This document shows positions 5,693 through 13,151 of a stretch of DNA of 13,611 bases, piece by piece. The DNA comes from Clostridia bacterium (GTDB taxonomy: Bacteria; Bacillota; Clostridia; Christensenellales; Aristaeellaceae), in NCBI GenBank assembly GCA_017471125.1, contig JAFUWR010000128.1, forward strand, positions 1-13,611. Direction: 5' to 3'. The position numbers were made by a program, and so were the translations under genes. The notes under the pieces are model-generated. The model saw only the letters and a program-made list of their open reading frames with translations. It made no database searches and had not been told where the DNA came from. Position 1 is the first letter of the stretch, and each line of letters begins with the position of its first letter.

Positions 5693-5763
5693 GATTTTGC
5701 CGATTCGCAGAATCGTCAAAATCAGTTTGCCCAGAGGGCAAACCGCAAATCCTCTGGATTTGC
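5693..5763. repeat. Three consecutive triloop hairpins
   Basis: GATTTTG-C-CGATTC with loop GCA (5693-5723, one C/T mismatch), GTTTGCCC with loop AGA (5725-5743, perfect 8 bp) and GCAAATCC with loop TCT (5745-5763, perfect 8 bp). They are packed with one-base spacers and lie between the MITE-like element and the heptamers at 5768. No coding potential seen in 5663-5790. Confidence 0.7.
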
Positions 5764-5767
5764 GCCT

Positions 5768-5788
5768 CCCATTCCCCATTCCCCATTA
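5768..5788 (-). repeat. Heptanucleotide tandem repeat downstream of ispH-S1
   Basis: Three 7-base units, CCCATTC, CCCATTC, CCCATTA on the plus strand; on the minus (sense) strand they read TAATGGG GAATGGG GAATGGG. They begin right after the terminator of the minus-strand gene, again with G on the sense strand. Confidence 0.75.
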
Positions 5789-5789
5789 G

Positions 5790-5820
5790 AAAAAGACGGC
5801 ACTTTCATGCCGTCCTTTTT
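5790..5820. terminator. Bidirectional intrinsic terminator between MATE and ispH-S1
   Basis: GACGGCA (5795-5801) and TGCCGTC (5808-5814) form a 7-bp stem with loop CTTTCA. AAAAA (5790-5794) on one side and CTTTTT (5815-5820) on the other give a U tract in both directions. It ends 13 bases past the stop of the convergent minus-strand gene. Confidence 0.85.
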
Positions 5821-5833
5821 GTTTGGTTTTGTC

Positions 5834-7792
5834 TTACGCCTGCGGCTCGTCCTCGCCGGGGATGTCATAGGCATCGTCATCGGCGACGGAGTCCATGGCC
5901 TCGTCCTCGAGCACCTCACGGATGGAGAGGGAGATGCGCTTGGCCTCGGTATTGACATCCAGCACCTTGACGCGCACGATGTCGCCCACGTTCACGGCGT
6001 CCTCGACCTTCGCGATGCGGGTCAGGGCGCACTGGGAGATGTGCACCAGGCCGTCCAGGCCGGGCTCCAGCTCGACGAACGCGCCGAAGGTGGTGATGCG
6101 CACGACCTTGCCCTCCACGACGGAGCCCACGGGATACTTCTCGCCGGCCACGGTCCAGGGGCGGGGCAGGGTCTGCTTATAGCTGAGGGAGATGCGCTCG
6201 CGCTCGGGATCCACGTTGAGGATCTTCACGTCGATCTCCTGGCCGACGCTCACCACGTCGGAGGGATGCTTCACGCGGCCCCAGGAGAGGTCGGTCACGT
6301 GCACCAGGCCGTCCACGCCGCCGATGTCCACGAAGGCGCCGAAGTCCGCCAGGCGGCGAACGGTGCCCTTGACGATGGAGCCGACTTCGAGGGACTCCCA
6401 GATCTTCTTCTTCTTCTCGGCCTCTTCCACCATCAGGACGGCCTTGCGGGACGCCACGATGCGCTTCTTGGCCTTGTCGATCTCGATGATCTTGAGGGTC
6501 ATCTCCTGGCCCACGAACTCGTCGATCTTCTCGACGTAGCGGAGGCTCAGCTGGGAGGCGGGGATGAAGGTGCGGATGCCGGAAACGTCCGCCAGCAGGC
6601 CGCCCTTGACGGCCTCCTTGCCGACGCCTTCCACGAACTCGCCGGCCTCCTGCTTGGCTACGATCTCATCCCAGGCCTTGCGGTTGATGATGTTCTTCTG
6701 AGACAGAAGGACGTTGCCTTCGCCGTCATTCACCTTGACGACCTCGACTTCGATCTCGTCGTCGATCTTGACATCGGTAGAAGAAAGGTCAGTCTTCTTC
6801 ACGATACCGTCAGCCTTGTAGCCGATGTTGACGCAGACTTCGTCTTCAGTGATCTGCACGACCTTGCCGGTGACGACCTGGCCGGGGCGAATTTGAACCA
6901 AGGTCTGGTCGATGACTTCATCGGACATGGCCTCGATCTCAGGGTTCTCTTCAGGGGTAACTTTCTTCTCGATGTCGTTCATTCTTGCAACAACCTCCTT
7001 AATTATACAATCCGGCGTGGAAGCACCGGCTGTAATCCCGATGGTATCGGACGGTGAGAAGTCGATCCCGTCCAATTCCGCCGCGGTCTCGATGAAATAA
7101 GTCCTGCGGCATATATCAGAAGCGAGCTTGAAAAGCTTGCGACTGTTCGAGCTTTGCCTGCCGCCGATCACCAGCATGGCGTCGCACCGGGCTGCGATGT
7201 CCGCGACCTCCCGCTGGCGGTCGTGGGTGGCGGGGCAGATGGTGGCCTGTATCTCCAAGTTCGGGATGCGGGCCTTCAGAAGCGAACACACCTCGCCGAA
7301 CTTGGCTTCGGCCATGGTGGTCTGGCTGACGACGAGCGCCGCGTCCAGCGCGGGCAGGGCGTCCACGTCCGCGGCGGTCAGCACCGCCCAGGCGTCGCCG
7401 TCCGTCCAGCCCAGTATGCCCTGGACCTCCGGGTGCTGCGCCTCGCCCACCACGATCAGCGGCATGCCGTCCTCGGACGCCCGCCGCGCCATGTCGTGGA
7501 TGCGGGTGACGAAGGGGCAGGTGGCGTCGACGATCTCGCAGTCCCGGGCCTTGAGCGCCTCGTAGGCGGCGCGGCCGATGCCGTGGGAGCGTATGACCAC
7601 CTTCGCGCCGCGCTCGGCGTCCTCGGGCCGGTCGATGGCCACCACGCCCAGCCGCTCCAACTGCTCGACGGCCTGGGGATTGTGGATGATGGGGCCCAGC
7701 GTCACCGCCGGAGCCGACCGTTCCGCCGTCTCCATGGCCCGCCGCACGCCGAAGCAGTAGCCCGCGTGCCGCGCCAGGATGACCTCCGACAT
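5834..7792 (-). CDS. ispH: 4-hydroxy-3-methylbut-2-enyl diphosphate reductase fused to S1-domain (RpsA-like) protein
   Basis: 652 residues, two functions in one chain. Residues 1 to about 280 are IspH, the last enzyme of the MEP isoprenoid pathway, making IPP and DMAPP from HMBPP. The three [4Fe-4S] cysteines are C13 (GYCFGV), C92 (DATCPFV) and C186 (ICPATHDRQ). Substrate-binding H37, H70 (SHGIG) and H120 (AQHPEV) are present, with SSNS at 214-217. Residues about 305-640 hold four S1/OB-fold RNA-binding repeats (PGQVVTGKVV, GGLLADVSGIRTFIPASQ, GSIVKGTVRRLADFGAFVDIGGVDGLVHVTD, GSVVEGKVVRITTFGAFVELEPGLDGLVHIS) and an acidic tail. IspH-S1 fusions are known from Clostridia; the S1 half is thought to act like ribosomal protein S1. 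Continuous frame, no break. Start ATG has a GAGGGGG-type site about 10 bases upstream. Confidence 0.96.
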   Translation of the reverse strand: MSEVILARHAGYCFGVRRAMETAERSAPAVTLGPIIHNPQAVEQLERLGVVAIDRPEDAERGAKVVIRSHGIGRAAYEALKARDCEIVDATCPFVTRIHDMARRASEDGMPLIVVGEAQHPEVQGILGWTDGDAWAVLTAADVDALPALDAALVVSQTTMAEAKFGEVCSLLKARIPNLEIQATICPATHDRQREVADIAARCDAMLVIGGRQSSNSRKLFKLASDICRRTYFIETAAELDGIDFSPSDTIGITAGASTPDCIIKEVVARMNDIEKKVTPEENPEIEAMSDEVIDQTLVQIRPGQVVTGKVVQITEDEVCVNIGYKADGIVKKTDLSSTDVKIDDEIEVEVVKVNDGEGNVLLSQKNIINRKAWDEIVAKQEAGEFVEGVGKEAVKGGLLADVSGIRTFIPASQLSLRYVEKIDEFVGQEMTLKIIEIDKAKKRIVASRKAVLMVEEAEKKKKIWESLEVGSIVKGTVRRLADFGAFVDIGGVDGLVHVTDLSWGRVKHPSDVVSVGQEIDVKILNVDPERERISLSYKQTLPRPWTVAGEKYPVGSVVEGKVVRITTFGAFVELEPGLDGLVHISQCALTRIAKVEDAVNVGDIVRVKVLDVNTEAKRISLSIREVLEDEAMDSVADDDAYDIPGEDEPQA

Positions 7793-7938
7793 TGGCTGTT
7801 CGCCCCCTCGGCGCGGGCCGTTTCACGATGCTAACGCTTTATCGCACCAAATCAGCCCATTTCGCTATCCGTATAATTTCGATTATACCCGTCGGGATTC
7901 CTGCTTATGGCATTTGAATTAACGTATGTTTAACATAT
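7793..7938 (-). promoter_or_regulatory. Leader of ispH-S1 with inverted repeat and TATAAT
   Basis: This AT-rich stretch must hold the ispH-S1 promoter. TATAAT occurs on the minus strand at 7882-7887 without a good -35 at 16-18 bases. It is one arm of an 18-bp inverted repeat, GTATAAT-TTCG-ATTATAC (7871-7888), so the same -10-like word is present on both strands. If used, the transcript leader would be about 85 bases. I see no riboswitch I can name. Confidence 0.4.
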
Positions 7939-7983
7939 ACGACCTCACCACTCATTTGCAGGGCAAATGGGCGATGAGGTCGT
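7939..7983. repeat. Short inverted-repeat element after glnN, related to the MITE-like element
   Basis: ACGACCTCA (7939-7947) pairs with TGAGGTCGT (7975-7983), enclosing CTC-type flanks and a perfect ATTTGC/GCAAAT hairpin with loop AGG (7954-7968). The outer end and the inner ATTTGC hairpin both recur in the element at 5527-5662. It lies 11 bases past the glnN stop and could cap that transcript, but no U tract follows on the minus strand. Confidence 0.6.
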
Positions 7984-7994
7984 CCTGATCGGTG

Positions 7995-10100
7995 TCACTG
8001 CACCGAGAACATGATGTCGATATACGACGGATAGGGCCAGTCGGCGGCGGGCATCATGCTCTCGGCGGCGTCGCAGCCGCCGCGGAGGCTGGCCATGGCG
8101 GACACCACGTCGTCCTTGTAGTGCATGGCCCGCTCGAGGGTGCCGTCCACCCGGTCGGCGGCGGCGAGCGCCTCGGCCAGCACGTTGACGGCGGTGTAGA
8201 TCTCGTCGGAGAGCCGGGACAGCTCCCGGGCCCGGGCCTTCTCGTAGCCGCAGGCGGTGCCGGCGAAGGCGGCCTTGTGCTGGGCGTTGGCGCACAGCCG
8301 GGCGGAGAAGTCGGACACGGCGGGCAGTATGCAGCGGTTCACCATGTCGATCATCGTCTCGGCCTCGATGTGGATGACCTTGACGTAGTTTTCAAGGAGG
8401 ATCTCGTAGCGGGACCGAAGCTCCGCGGCGGAGTAGACCCCGTGGCGCTCGAACAGGTCCACGTTCTTCTGGTCCAGCAGGTGGGCCAGGGCGTCGGGCG
8501 TGGTGGGCAGGTTCATCAGCCCCCGCTGCCGCGCCTCGTGCACCCAGCCGCCGTCGTAGCCGTTGCCGTTGAACAGTATGCGCTTGTGGGCGCGGACCGT
8601 GTCGCGGATCAGGTTGTGCAGCGCGGCGGTGAAGTCCCCGGCGTCCTCGAGGGCGTCGGCGTACTGGCGCAGGCTCTCGGCCACCGCCGTGTTGATGACG
8701 ATGTTCGGCTTCGCCATCGACAGCGACGCGCCGGGCATGCGGAACTCGAACTTGTTGCCGGTGAACGCGAAGGGGGAGGTGCGGTTGCGGTCGGTGGAGT
8801 CCTTGGGGAACCGGGGCAGCACGTGGACGCCGATCTTGAGCTGCTGCTGGTCGCGGCCGTTGTAGTCGGCCTCGTTCTCGATGGCGGCCAGCACCTCGGT
8901 CAGCTCGTCGCCCAGGAACATGGACACCACCGCGGGCGGGGCCTCGTTGGCGCCCAGGCGATGGTCGTTGCCCGGCGTGGCCACGGAGATGCGCAGCAGG
9001 TCCTGGTAGTCGTCCACGGCCTGGATGACCGCGCACAAAAACAGCAAAAACTGGGCGTTCTCAAAGGGCGTGGTGCCGGGGTCCAGCAGGTTCACGCCGC
9101 CGTCCGTGGCGATGGACCAGTTGTTGTGCTTGCCCGAGCCGTTGACGCAGTTGAAGGGCTTCTCGTGGAGCAGGCACACCATGCCGTGCCGGTGGGCCAC
9201 CTTCTGCATCAGCTCCATGGTGAGCTGGTTGTGGTCCACGGAGATGTTGGTGGTGGTGAAGATGGGGGCCAGCTCGTGCTGGGCGGGGGCGACCTCGTTG
9301 TGCTCGGTCTTGGCCAGTATGCCCAGCTGCCACAGCTCGTCGTTCAGCTCCTTCATGAACGCCTGCACCCGGGGCTTGATGACGCCGTAGTAGTGGTCGT
9401 TCAGCTCCTGGCCCTTGGGCGGCTTCGCGCCGAGCAGCGTCCGGCCCGTCAGCAGCAGGTCCTCGCGCTGGTCCACCATGGACTGGTCCACCAGGAAGTA
9501 CTCCTGCTCCGCGCCCACGGTGGTGATGGCCTTGACGTTCTGGTGGCCGAACAGCCGCAGGATGCGCTCGGCCTGCTTCGAGATGGCCTCCATCGACCTA
9601 AGCAGCGGCGTCTTCATGTCCAGCGCCTCGCCGCCGTAGCTGCAAAACGCCGTGGGGATGTAGAGCACCGTGTCCTTGATGAAGGCGTAGCTCGTGGGGT
9701 CCCAGGCGGTGTAGCCCCGGGCCTCGAACGTGGACCGCAGGCCGCCCGACGGGAAGGACGAGGCGTCCGACTCGCCGCGCACCAGCTCTTTGCCCGAGAA
9801 CTCCATGATGATGCCGCTGGGAGCGGACCCTCCGTCGCCGTCATTGGGAGAGATGAAGCCGTCGTGCTTCTCGGCGGTGATGCCCGTCATGGGCTGGAAC
9901 CAGTGGGTGAAGTGGGTCGCGCCCTGCTCGATGGCCCAGTCCTTCATGGCGTTCGCCACGATGTTGGCGGTGTCCAGGTCCAGCCGCTGGCCGTCGTTGA
10001 TGCACCGCAGCATCTCCCGATAGGTGCCCTTCGGAAGCCTCTGCTTCATCGTGGACAGGTTGAACACCTTGCTCGCAAAGCGGTTCGTCAGATCACTCAT
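7995..10100 (-). CDS. glnN: Glutamine synthetase type III
   Basis: Makes glutamine from glutamate, ammonia and ATP; cytosolic dodecameric enzyme. 701 residues, matching the GSIII family (about 700-730) and far longer than GSI (about 450). Start region MSDLTNRFASKVFNLSTMKQRLP is typical of GSIII. Conserved blocks: THWFQPMTG near 64-72, GAEQEYFLVD at 196-205, TEHNEVAPAQHELAPIF at 265-281, NGSGKHNNWS at 320-329 and GNDHRLGANEAPP at 377-389, then FRMPGASLSMAKPN. The start at 10098-10100 is chosen over an in-frame ATG at 10160 because GGGAG (10109-10113) precedes it by 8 bases and the upstream ATG lies inside the promoter. It sits behind the aromatic cluster but has its own promoter. All visible active-site blocks are intact. 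Confidence 0.96.
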   Translation of the reverse strand: MSDLTNRFASKVFNLSTMKQRLPKGTYREMLRCINDGQRLDLDTANIVANAMKDWAIEQGATHFTHWFQPMTGITAEKHDGFISPNDGDGGSAPSGIIMEFSGKELVRGESDASSFPSGGLRSTFEARGYTAWDPTSYAFIKDTVLYIPTAFCSYGGEALDMKTPLLRSMEAISKQAERILRLFGHQNVKAITTVGAEQEYFLVDQSMVDQREDLLLTGRTLLGAKPPKGQELNDHYYGVIKPRVQAFMKELNDELWQLGILAKTEHNEVAPAQHELAPIFTTTNISVDHNQLTMELMQKVAHRHGMVCLLHEKPFNCVNGSGKHNNWSIATDGGVNLLDPGTTPFENAQFLLFLCAVIQAVDDYQDLLRISVATPGNDHRLGANEAPPAVVSMFLGDELTEVLAAIENEADYNGRDQQQLKIGVHVLPRFPKDSTDRNRTSPFAFTGNKFEFRMPGASLSMAKPNIVINTAVAESLRQYADALEDAGDFTAALHNLIRDTVRAHKRILFNGNGYDGGWVHEARQRGLMNLPTTPDALAHLLDQKNVDLFERHGVYSAAELRSRYEILLENYVKVIHIEAETMIDMVNRCILPAVSDFSARLCANAQHKAAFAGTACGYEKARARELSRLSDEIYTAVNVLAEALAAADRVDGTLERAMHYKDDVVSAMASLRGGCDAAESMMPAADWPYPSYIDIMFSVQ

Positions 10101-10131
10101 GGCCGTCACTCCCGTTCCCGTTGATGAATAC

Positions 10132-10160
10132 ATTTTATTGGATAATCGCGGGGGTTTCAA
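10132..10160 (-). promoter_or_regulatory. Sigma-A promoter of glnN
   Basis: Minus strand TTGAAA (10155-10160) and TAAAAT (10132-10137) with 17 bases between them, about 32 bases upstream of the chosen start codon. It lies in the 78-base gap after aroQ, where no terminator is visible, so read-through from the aro genes may add to expression. Confidence 0.75.
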
Positions 10161-10178
10161 GCAAGGTTATATGAATAA

Positions 10179-10607
10179 TCAATGGTTTACGAGGTATTCC
10201 ATCGCCCTGTGATACCCCTCGAACCCCAGGCCGATGTAGTGGGCGACGCAGGCCATCCCGGCGTAGGAGACCTGGCGGAAGTCCTCGCGCTGGGTCACGT
10301 CGGAGATGTGGACCTCCACGGCGGGGAGCTGCACGGCCTTGAGGGCGTCCAATATGGCGACGCTGGTGTGGGTATAGGCGGCGGGGTTGATGACGATGCC
10401 GTCGGTGCCGTCGGAGTACGCCCGCTGGATGCGGTCGACGATGTCGCCCTCGTGGTTGGACTGGTAGATGTCCGCCTCGCAGCCCAGCTCGTCGGCCCAC
10501 TGGCGGATGGCGCGGCACAGGGCGTCGTAGTCCCGGTCGCCGTAGATGTGCTTTTCCCGGATGCCCAGCATGTTCAGATTGGGCCCGTTAACGATGAGCA
10601 GCTTCAT
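10179..10607 (-). CDS. aroQ: 3-dehydroquinate dehydratase, type II
   Basis: Third step of the shikimate pathway: 3-dehydroquinate to 3-dehydroshikimate. 142 residues, typical for the small dodecameric type II enzyme. MKLLIVNGPNLNMLGIREKHIYG contains the catalytic Y22 and the lid arginine R17. INPAAYTHTSVAI carries N74 with the following His/Thr, and VEVHIS has H100. Start ATG 10605-10607 has GGAGG (10614-10618) at 6 bases. The gene overlaps the 3' end of aroE-aroK by 20 bases, so it is very likely co-translated. Last gene of the aromatic cluster. Confidence 0.96.
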   Translation of the reverse strand: MKLLIVNGPNLNMLGIREKHIYGDRDYDALCRAIRQWADELGCEADIYQSNHEGDIVDRIQRAYSDGTDGIVINPAAYTHTSVAILDALKAVQLPAVEVHISDVTQREDFRQVSYAGMACVAHYIGLGFEGYHRAMEYLVNH

Positions 10608-11829
10608 GATATGCCTCCATGGCCGCGGTGACGGCGGCGTCGATGGTCGTGTCGTTGTCGATACAGGCGTCCGCGGCGGCGCGGTACTTGGGCTCCCGGA
10701 CGGTCCACATCCGGCGCAGCGCCTCCCGGCCGCTGGACAGGGGGCGACCGTCCATGGGCAGGGCGTCGATGTCCCGGGCGAGCATCAGCACCACGCCGTT
10801 CTGCCGCATGGCGCGGACGTTTTCGTCCCGCAGCACCGCGCCGCCGCCGGTGGCGACGACCCGGGACTTCTCCCTGCACACGTCGGCGATGACCCGCGCC
10901 TCCAGGTCGCGAAAGCCCGCCTCGCCCTGGGACGCGAAGATGTCGGGGATGGACATCCCGGCGCGCTTGACGATCTCCGCGTCGCAGTCCACGTATTCCC
11001 GGCCCATCCGCCGCGCCAGCGCCTCGCCGACGGAGGTCTTGCCGCTGCCGGGCATGCCCACGAGGACGACGTTCAGCGCCTCCGCCCGCAGCATGCCGTA
11101 GATGCGGTCGGTCTCTGACTCGGGGATGTCGCGGCCCATGAACAGCGCCGCCGCCTCCCGGGCCTGGCCCACCAGCATGTAAAGCCCGCCCGCGCAGGGC
11201 AGGCCCCGGGCCTCGGCGTCCAGTATGAGCGCCGTCTTGTCCGGGTTGTAGACCACGTCCAGCACCCCGGTCAGGTTCGGCAGGCGCGAGATGTCCGCGG
11301 CGGCGCGGCCGTTGTTGGGGTACATGCCCACGGGAGTGGTGTTGACGAGCACCTCCACGTCGGCGTGGTCGCGGTACAGCGCTTCATAATCCACCGGCCC
11401 GGAGCGCGACACGATCACGACCTCCCGCGCCCCCAGCCGCCGGCACGCCGTCCGCGCGGTCAGCGACGTGCCGCCGCTGCCGAGGATGGCGCACTTCTTG
11501 CCCGCGATCACCACACCCGCCCGCTTGGACAGGGCGATGAAGCCGCCGATGTCGGTGTTGTGGCCGTAGAGCGTGCCGTCGGGCCGCGCGATCAGCGTGT
11601 TCACGCAGCCCACCTCCCGGGCCACGTCGGACAGCGCGTCGCAGTGGTTGAACGCCACCACCTTGTAGGGGATGGTCACGTTCAGCCCCTTGAACCCCCG
11701 GGACTTCATCAGGTCCACGAAGGCGTCCTCCGTCAGCTCGCAAAGCCGGTAGTCGTAGTCGCTCAGCTGGGCGTGGATGGCGGGGGAGTAGCTGTGGCCC
11801 AGCTTGGCGCCGATCAAACCATACTGCAT
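10588..11829 (-). CDS. aroE: Bifunctional shikimate dehydrogenase / shikimate kinase (AroE-AroK fusion)
   Basis: 413 residues catalysing two consecutive steps: NADPH reduction of 3-dehydroshikimate to shikimate, then its phosphorylation. Residues 1 to about 248 are AroE: substrate motif GHSYSP (11-16), catalytic K56 in NVTIPYK and D93 in GHNTD, dinucleotide loop ILGSGGTS (115-122), NTTPVGM (163-169). Residues 251-413 are shikimate kinase (163 residues, normal): Walker A GMPGSGKT (258-265), D281/D283, R307 in FRDLE, GGG (328-330), RPL (362-364). No linker is visible beyond a few residues and the frame is continuous, so this is a real fusion, not two genes. Fusions of aro enzymes are familiar (fungal AROM, plant DHQ-SDH). 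It follows pheA after a 167-bp gap containing heptamer arrays. AAAGGAA precedes the ATG. Confidence 0.95.
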   Translation of the reverse strand: MQYGLIGAKLGHSYSPAIHAQLSDYDYRLCELTEDAFVDLMKSRGFKGLNVTIPYKVVAFNHCDALSDVAREVGCVNTLIARPDGTLYGHNTDIGGFIALSKRAGVVIAGKKCAILGSGGTSLTARTACRRLGAREVVIVSRSGPVDYEALYRDHADVEVLVNTTPVGMYPNNGRAAADISRLPNLTGVLDVVYNPDKTALILDAEARGLPCAGGLYMLVGQAREAAALFMGRDIPESETDRIYGMLRAEALNVVLVGMPGSGKTSVGEALARRMGREYVDCDAEIVKRAGMSIPDIFASQGEAGFRDLEARVIADVCREKSRVVATGGGAVLRDENVRAMRQNGVVLMLARDIDALPMDGRPLSSGREALRRMWTVREPKYRAAADACIDNDTTIDAAVTAAMEAYHEAAHR

Positions 11830-11863
11830 GGTTTTGTTCCTTTCTTAGGTAAATTGGGATCAA

Positions 11864-11991
11864 GGCAGTAGGGAGTAGGCAGTAGGGAGTAGGGAAAGTT
11901 ACCGGCTGCCGCGCGGAAAAGCCAATGTTTTCAGCAGAAATGAAAGGCTGGCCGTGACCCCTACTGCCTACTCCCTACTGCCTACTCCCTA
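11864..11991. repeat. Inverted heptamer arrays in the pheA to aroE-aroK gap
   Basis: Left array on the plus strand: GGCAGTA, GGGAGTA, GGCAGTA, GGGAGTA, GGG (11864-11894). Right array is its reverse complement (TACTGCC, TACTCCC, TACTGCC, TACTCCC; 11962-11989). They can pair over 25 bp in either of two registers (11869-11893 with 11967-11991, or one heptamer shifted), enclosing about 70 bases. In the pheA-aroE transcript this would be a long, stable stem. Right array starts one degenerate unit (GATTTTA) after the pheA stop. Confidence 0.85.
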
Positions 11992-11996
11992 AAATC

Positions 11997-13139
11997 CTAT
12001 TGTTCGTCGTAGCATCCCAAGAACACAAACCGATCACAATGCGCCTCCAGCTCGCCCAGCAGCCGCACCACGTCGGGGTCGGCCACGGACGCGGCCATAT
12101 CGAAGAAGAACTGGAACTCGAACTCGCGGCCGGGGATGGGGCGGCTCTCGAGCTTGAGCAGGTTGACGCCGGCGATGGCGAGGCGGGAGACCACGGCGTT
12201 CAGCGCGCCGGGCTCGTGGGCCAGGTTGAGCATCAGGGACACCTTCCGGGCCTGGGGATAGATCTCGAGCTTCCGGGAGATGCAGATGAAGCGGGTGTAG
12301 TTGTACTGGGAGTCGCTGATGTCGTCCCGGGCGATCTCGAGGCCGTACAGGTCGGCGCAGTTCCGGGAGGCGATGGCGGCCAGGTCGTCCCGGTCGGAGC
12401 CCGCGACGTAGGCGGCGGCGGTGGCGGTGTTCTCCATGCGCGTCACCTTGATCTCGGGATGGGCCTCCAGGAAGCGGGAGCACTGGCGCAGGGCCTGCTC
12501 ATGGGAAACGACCTCGGCGATGGGGGTCTTGGACGCGGCGTCCTTGCGCAGCAGCCGGTGGTCGATGCGCAGCTTCTGCGCGCCGCAGATGTAGAAGTGG
12601 TGCTTCTCCATCAGGTCGTACACCTGGGTCACCGAGCCCGCCGTGGAGTTCTCGATGGGCAGTATCCCGTACTGGCACATGCCCTTCTCCACCGCGCTGA
12701 ACACCCGGTCGAAGCTGTCGAAGTAGAGGATGTCCGGGTACTCGAACAGCTTCTCGCAGGCCTGCTGCTGGTAGCTGCCCTCGGTGCCCTGGCAGGCCAC
12801 CAGCGCGTGGGCGGGCAGGCCCTTGCCCGTGGTCTCTGAAAGGCCCCTGGCGATCAGCTCCGGCAGGGCGGACCGGTACTCGCCCAGGGCGGACTGGTAG
12901 CTGCGGGACAGGTCGAAGATCTGGGAGTACAGCGCCTTCACGTAGGGCGCGTAGGCGTCGCCCGCCGCGCGGGTCAGGCGGTTCACGATCTCGCGCTCCC
13001 GGGCGTGGTCCTTGATGGGCATGCCGTCGGCGCGCTTCGCCGCCGCCACCTCGCGGCTGCATTCCATGCGCTGGGCGAACAGGCTGACGAGCTGGTCGTC
13101 GAGGGAGTCGATCTTGTTGCGAATATCGTTTATAGCCAT
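11997..13139 (-). CDS. pheA: Bifunctional chorismate mutase / prephenate dehydratase (P-protein)
   Basis: 380 residues; converts chorismate to prephenate and then phenylpyruvate for phenylalanine synthesis. Residues 1 to about 85 are an AroQ-class chorismate mutase (IRNKIDSLDDQLVSLFAQRM, K35, then KDHARERE with D44/R47/E48). Residues about 111-288 are prephenate dehydratase: CQGTEGSYQQQA, PIENSTAGSV (161-170), and NYTRFICIS with the catalytic T282-R283-F284. Residues about 300-378 are an ACT regulatory domain with GALN (311-314) and ESRP (331-334), motifs linked to phenylalanine feedback inhibition in this family. Start ATG has AAAGGAG 7 bases upstream. It starts 12 bases after aroC, so the two are one transcription unit. 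Confidence 0.96.
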   Translation of the reverse strand: MAINDIRNKIDSLDDQLVSLFAQRMECSREVAAAKRADGMPIKDHAREREIVNRLTRAAGDAYAPYVKALYSQIFDLSRSYQSALGEYRSALPELIARGLSETTGKGLPAHALVACQGTEGSYQQQACEKLFEYPDILYFDSFDRVFSAVEKGMCQYGILPIENSTAGSVTQVYDLMEKHHFYICGAQKLRIDHRLLRKDAASKTPIAEVVSHEQALRQCSRFLEAHPEIKVTRMENTATAAAYVAGSDRDDLAAIASRNCADLYGLEIARDDISDSQYNYTRFICISRKLEIYPQARKVSLMLNLAHEPGALNAVVSRLAIAGVNLLKLESRPIPGREFEFQFFFDMAASVADPDVVRLLGELEAHCDRFVFLGCYDEQ

Positions 13140-13151
13140 AGCGATGCTCCT

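Noticed and set aside
5456..7057. 533-codon open frame on the plus strand opposite ispH-S1
   Set aside because: Runs through the repeats and terminator, then antisense to a well-identified gene; no family resemblance.
7992..10124. 710-codon open frame on the plus strand opposite glnN
   Set aside because: Valine/histidine-rich low-complexity shadow caused by GC-biased codon use in glnN.
10101..10160. Longer glnN start at 10160
   Set aside because: The ATG lies in the -35 region of the promoter and the added residues do not resemble GSIII N-termini.
10588..11829. Two separate genes aroE and aroK joined by a sequencing error
   Set aside because: The frame is continuous, with no stop, start or ribosome binding site between the domains, and both domains are complete.
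11864..11991. CRISPR array
   Set aside because: Units are 7 bases with no spacers, and the two arrays are inverted to each other; no cas genes.
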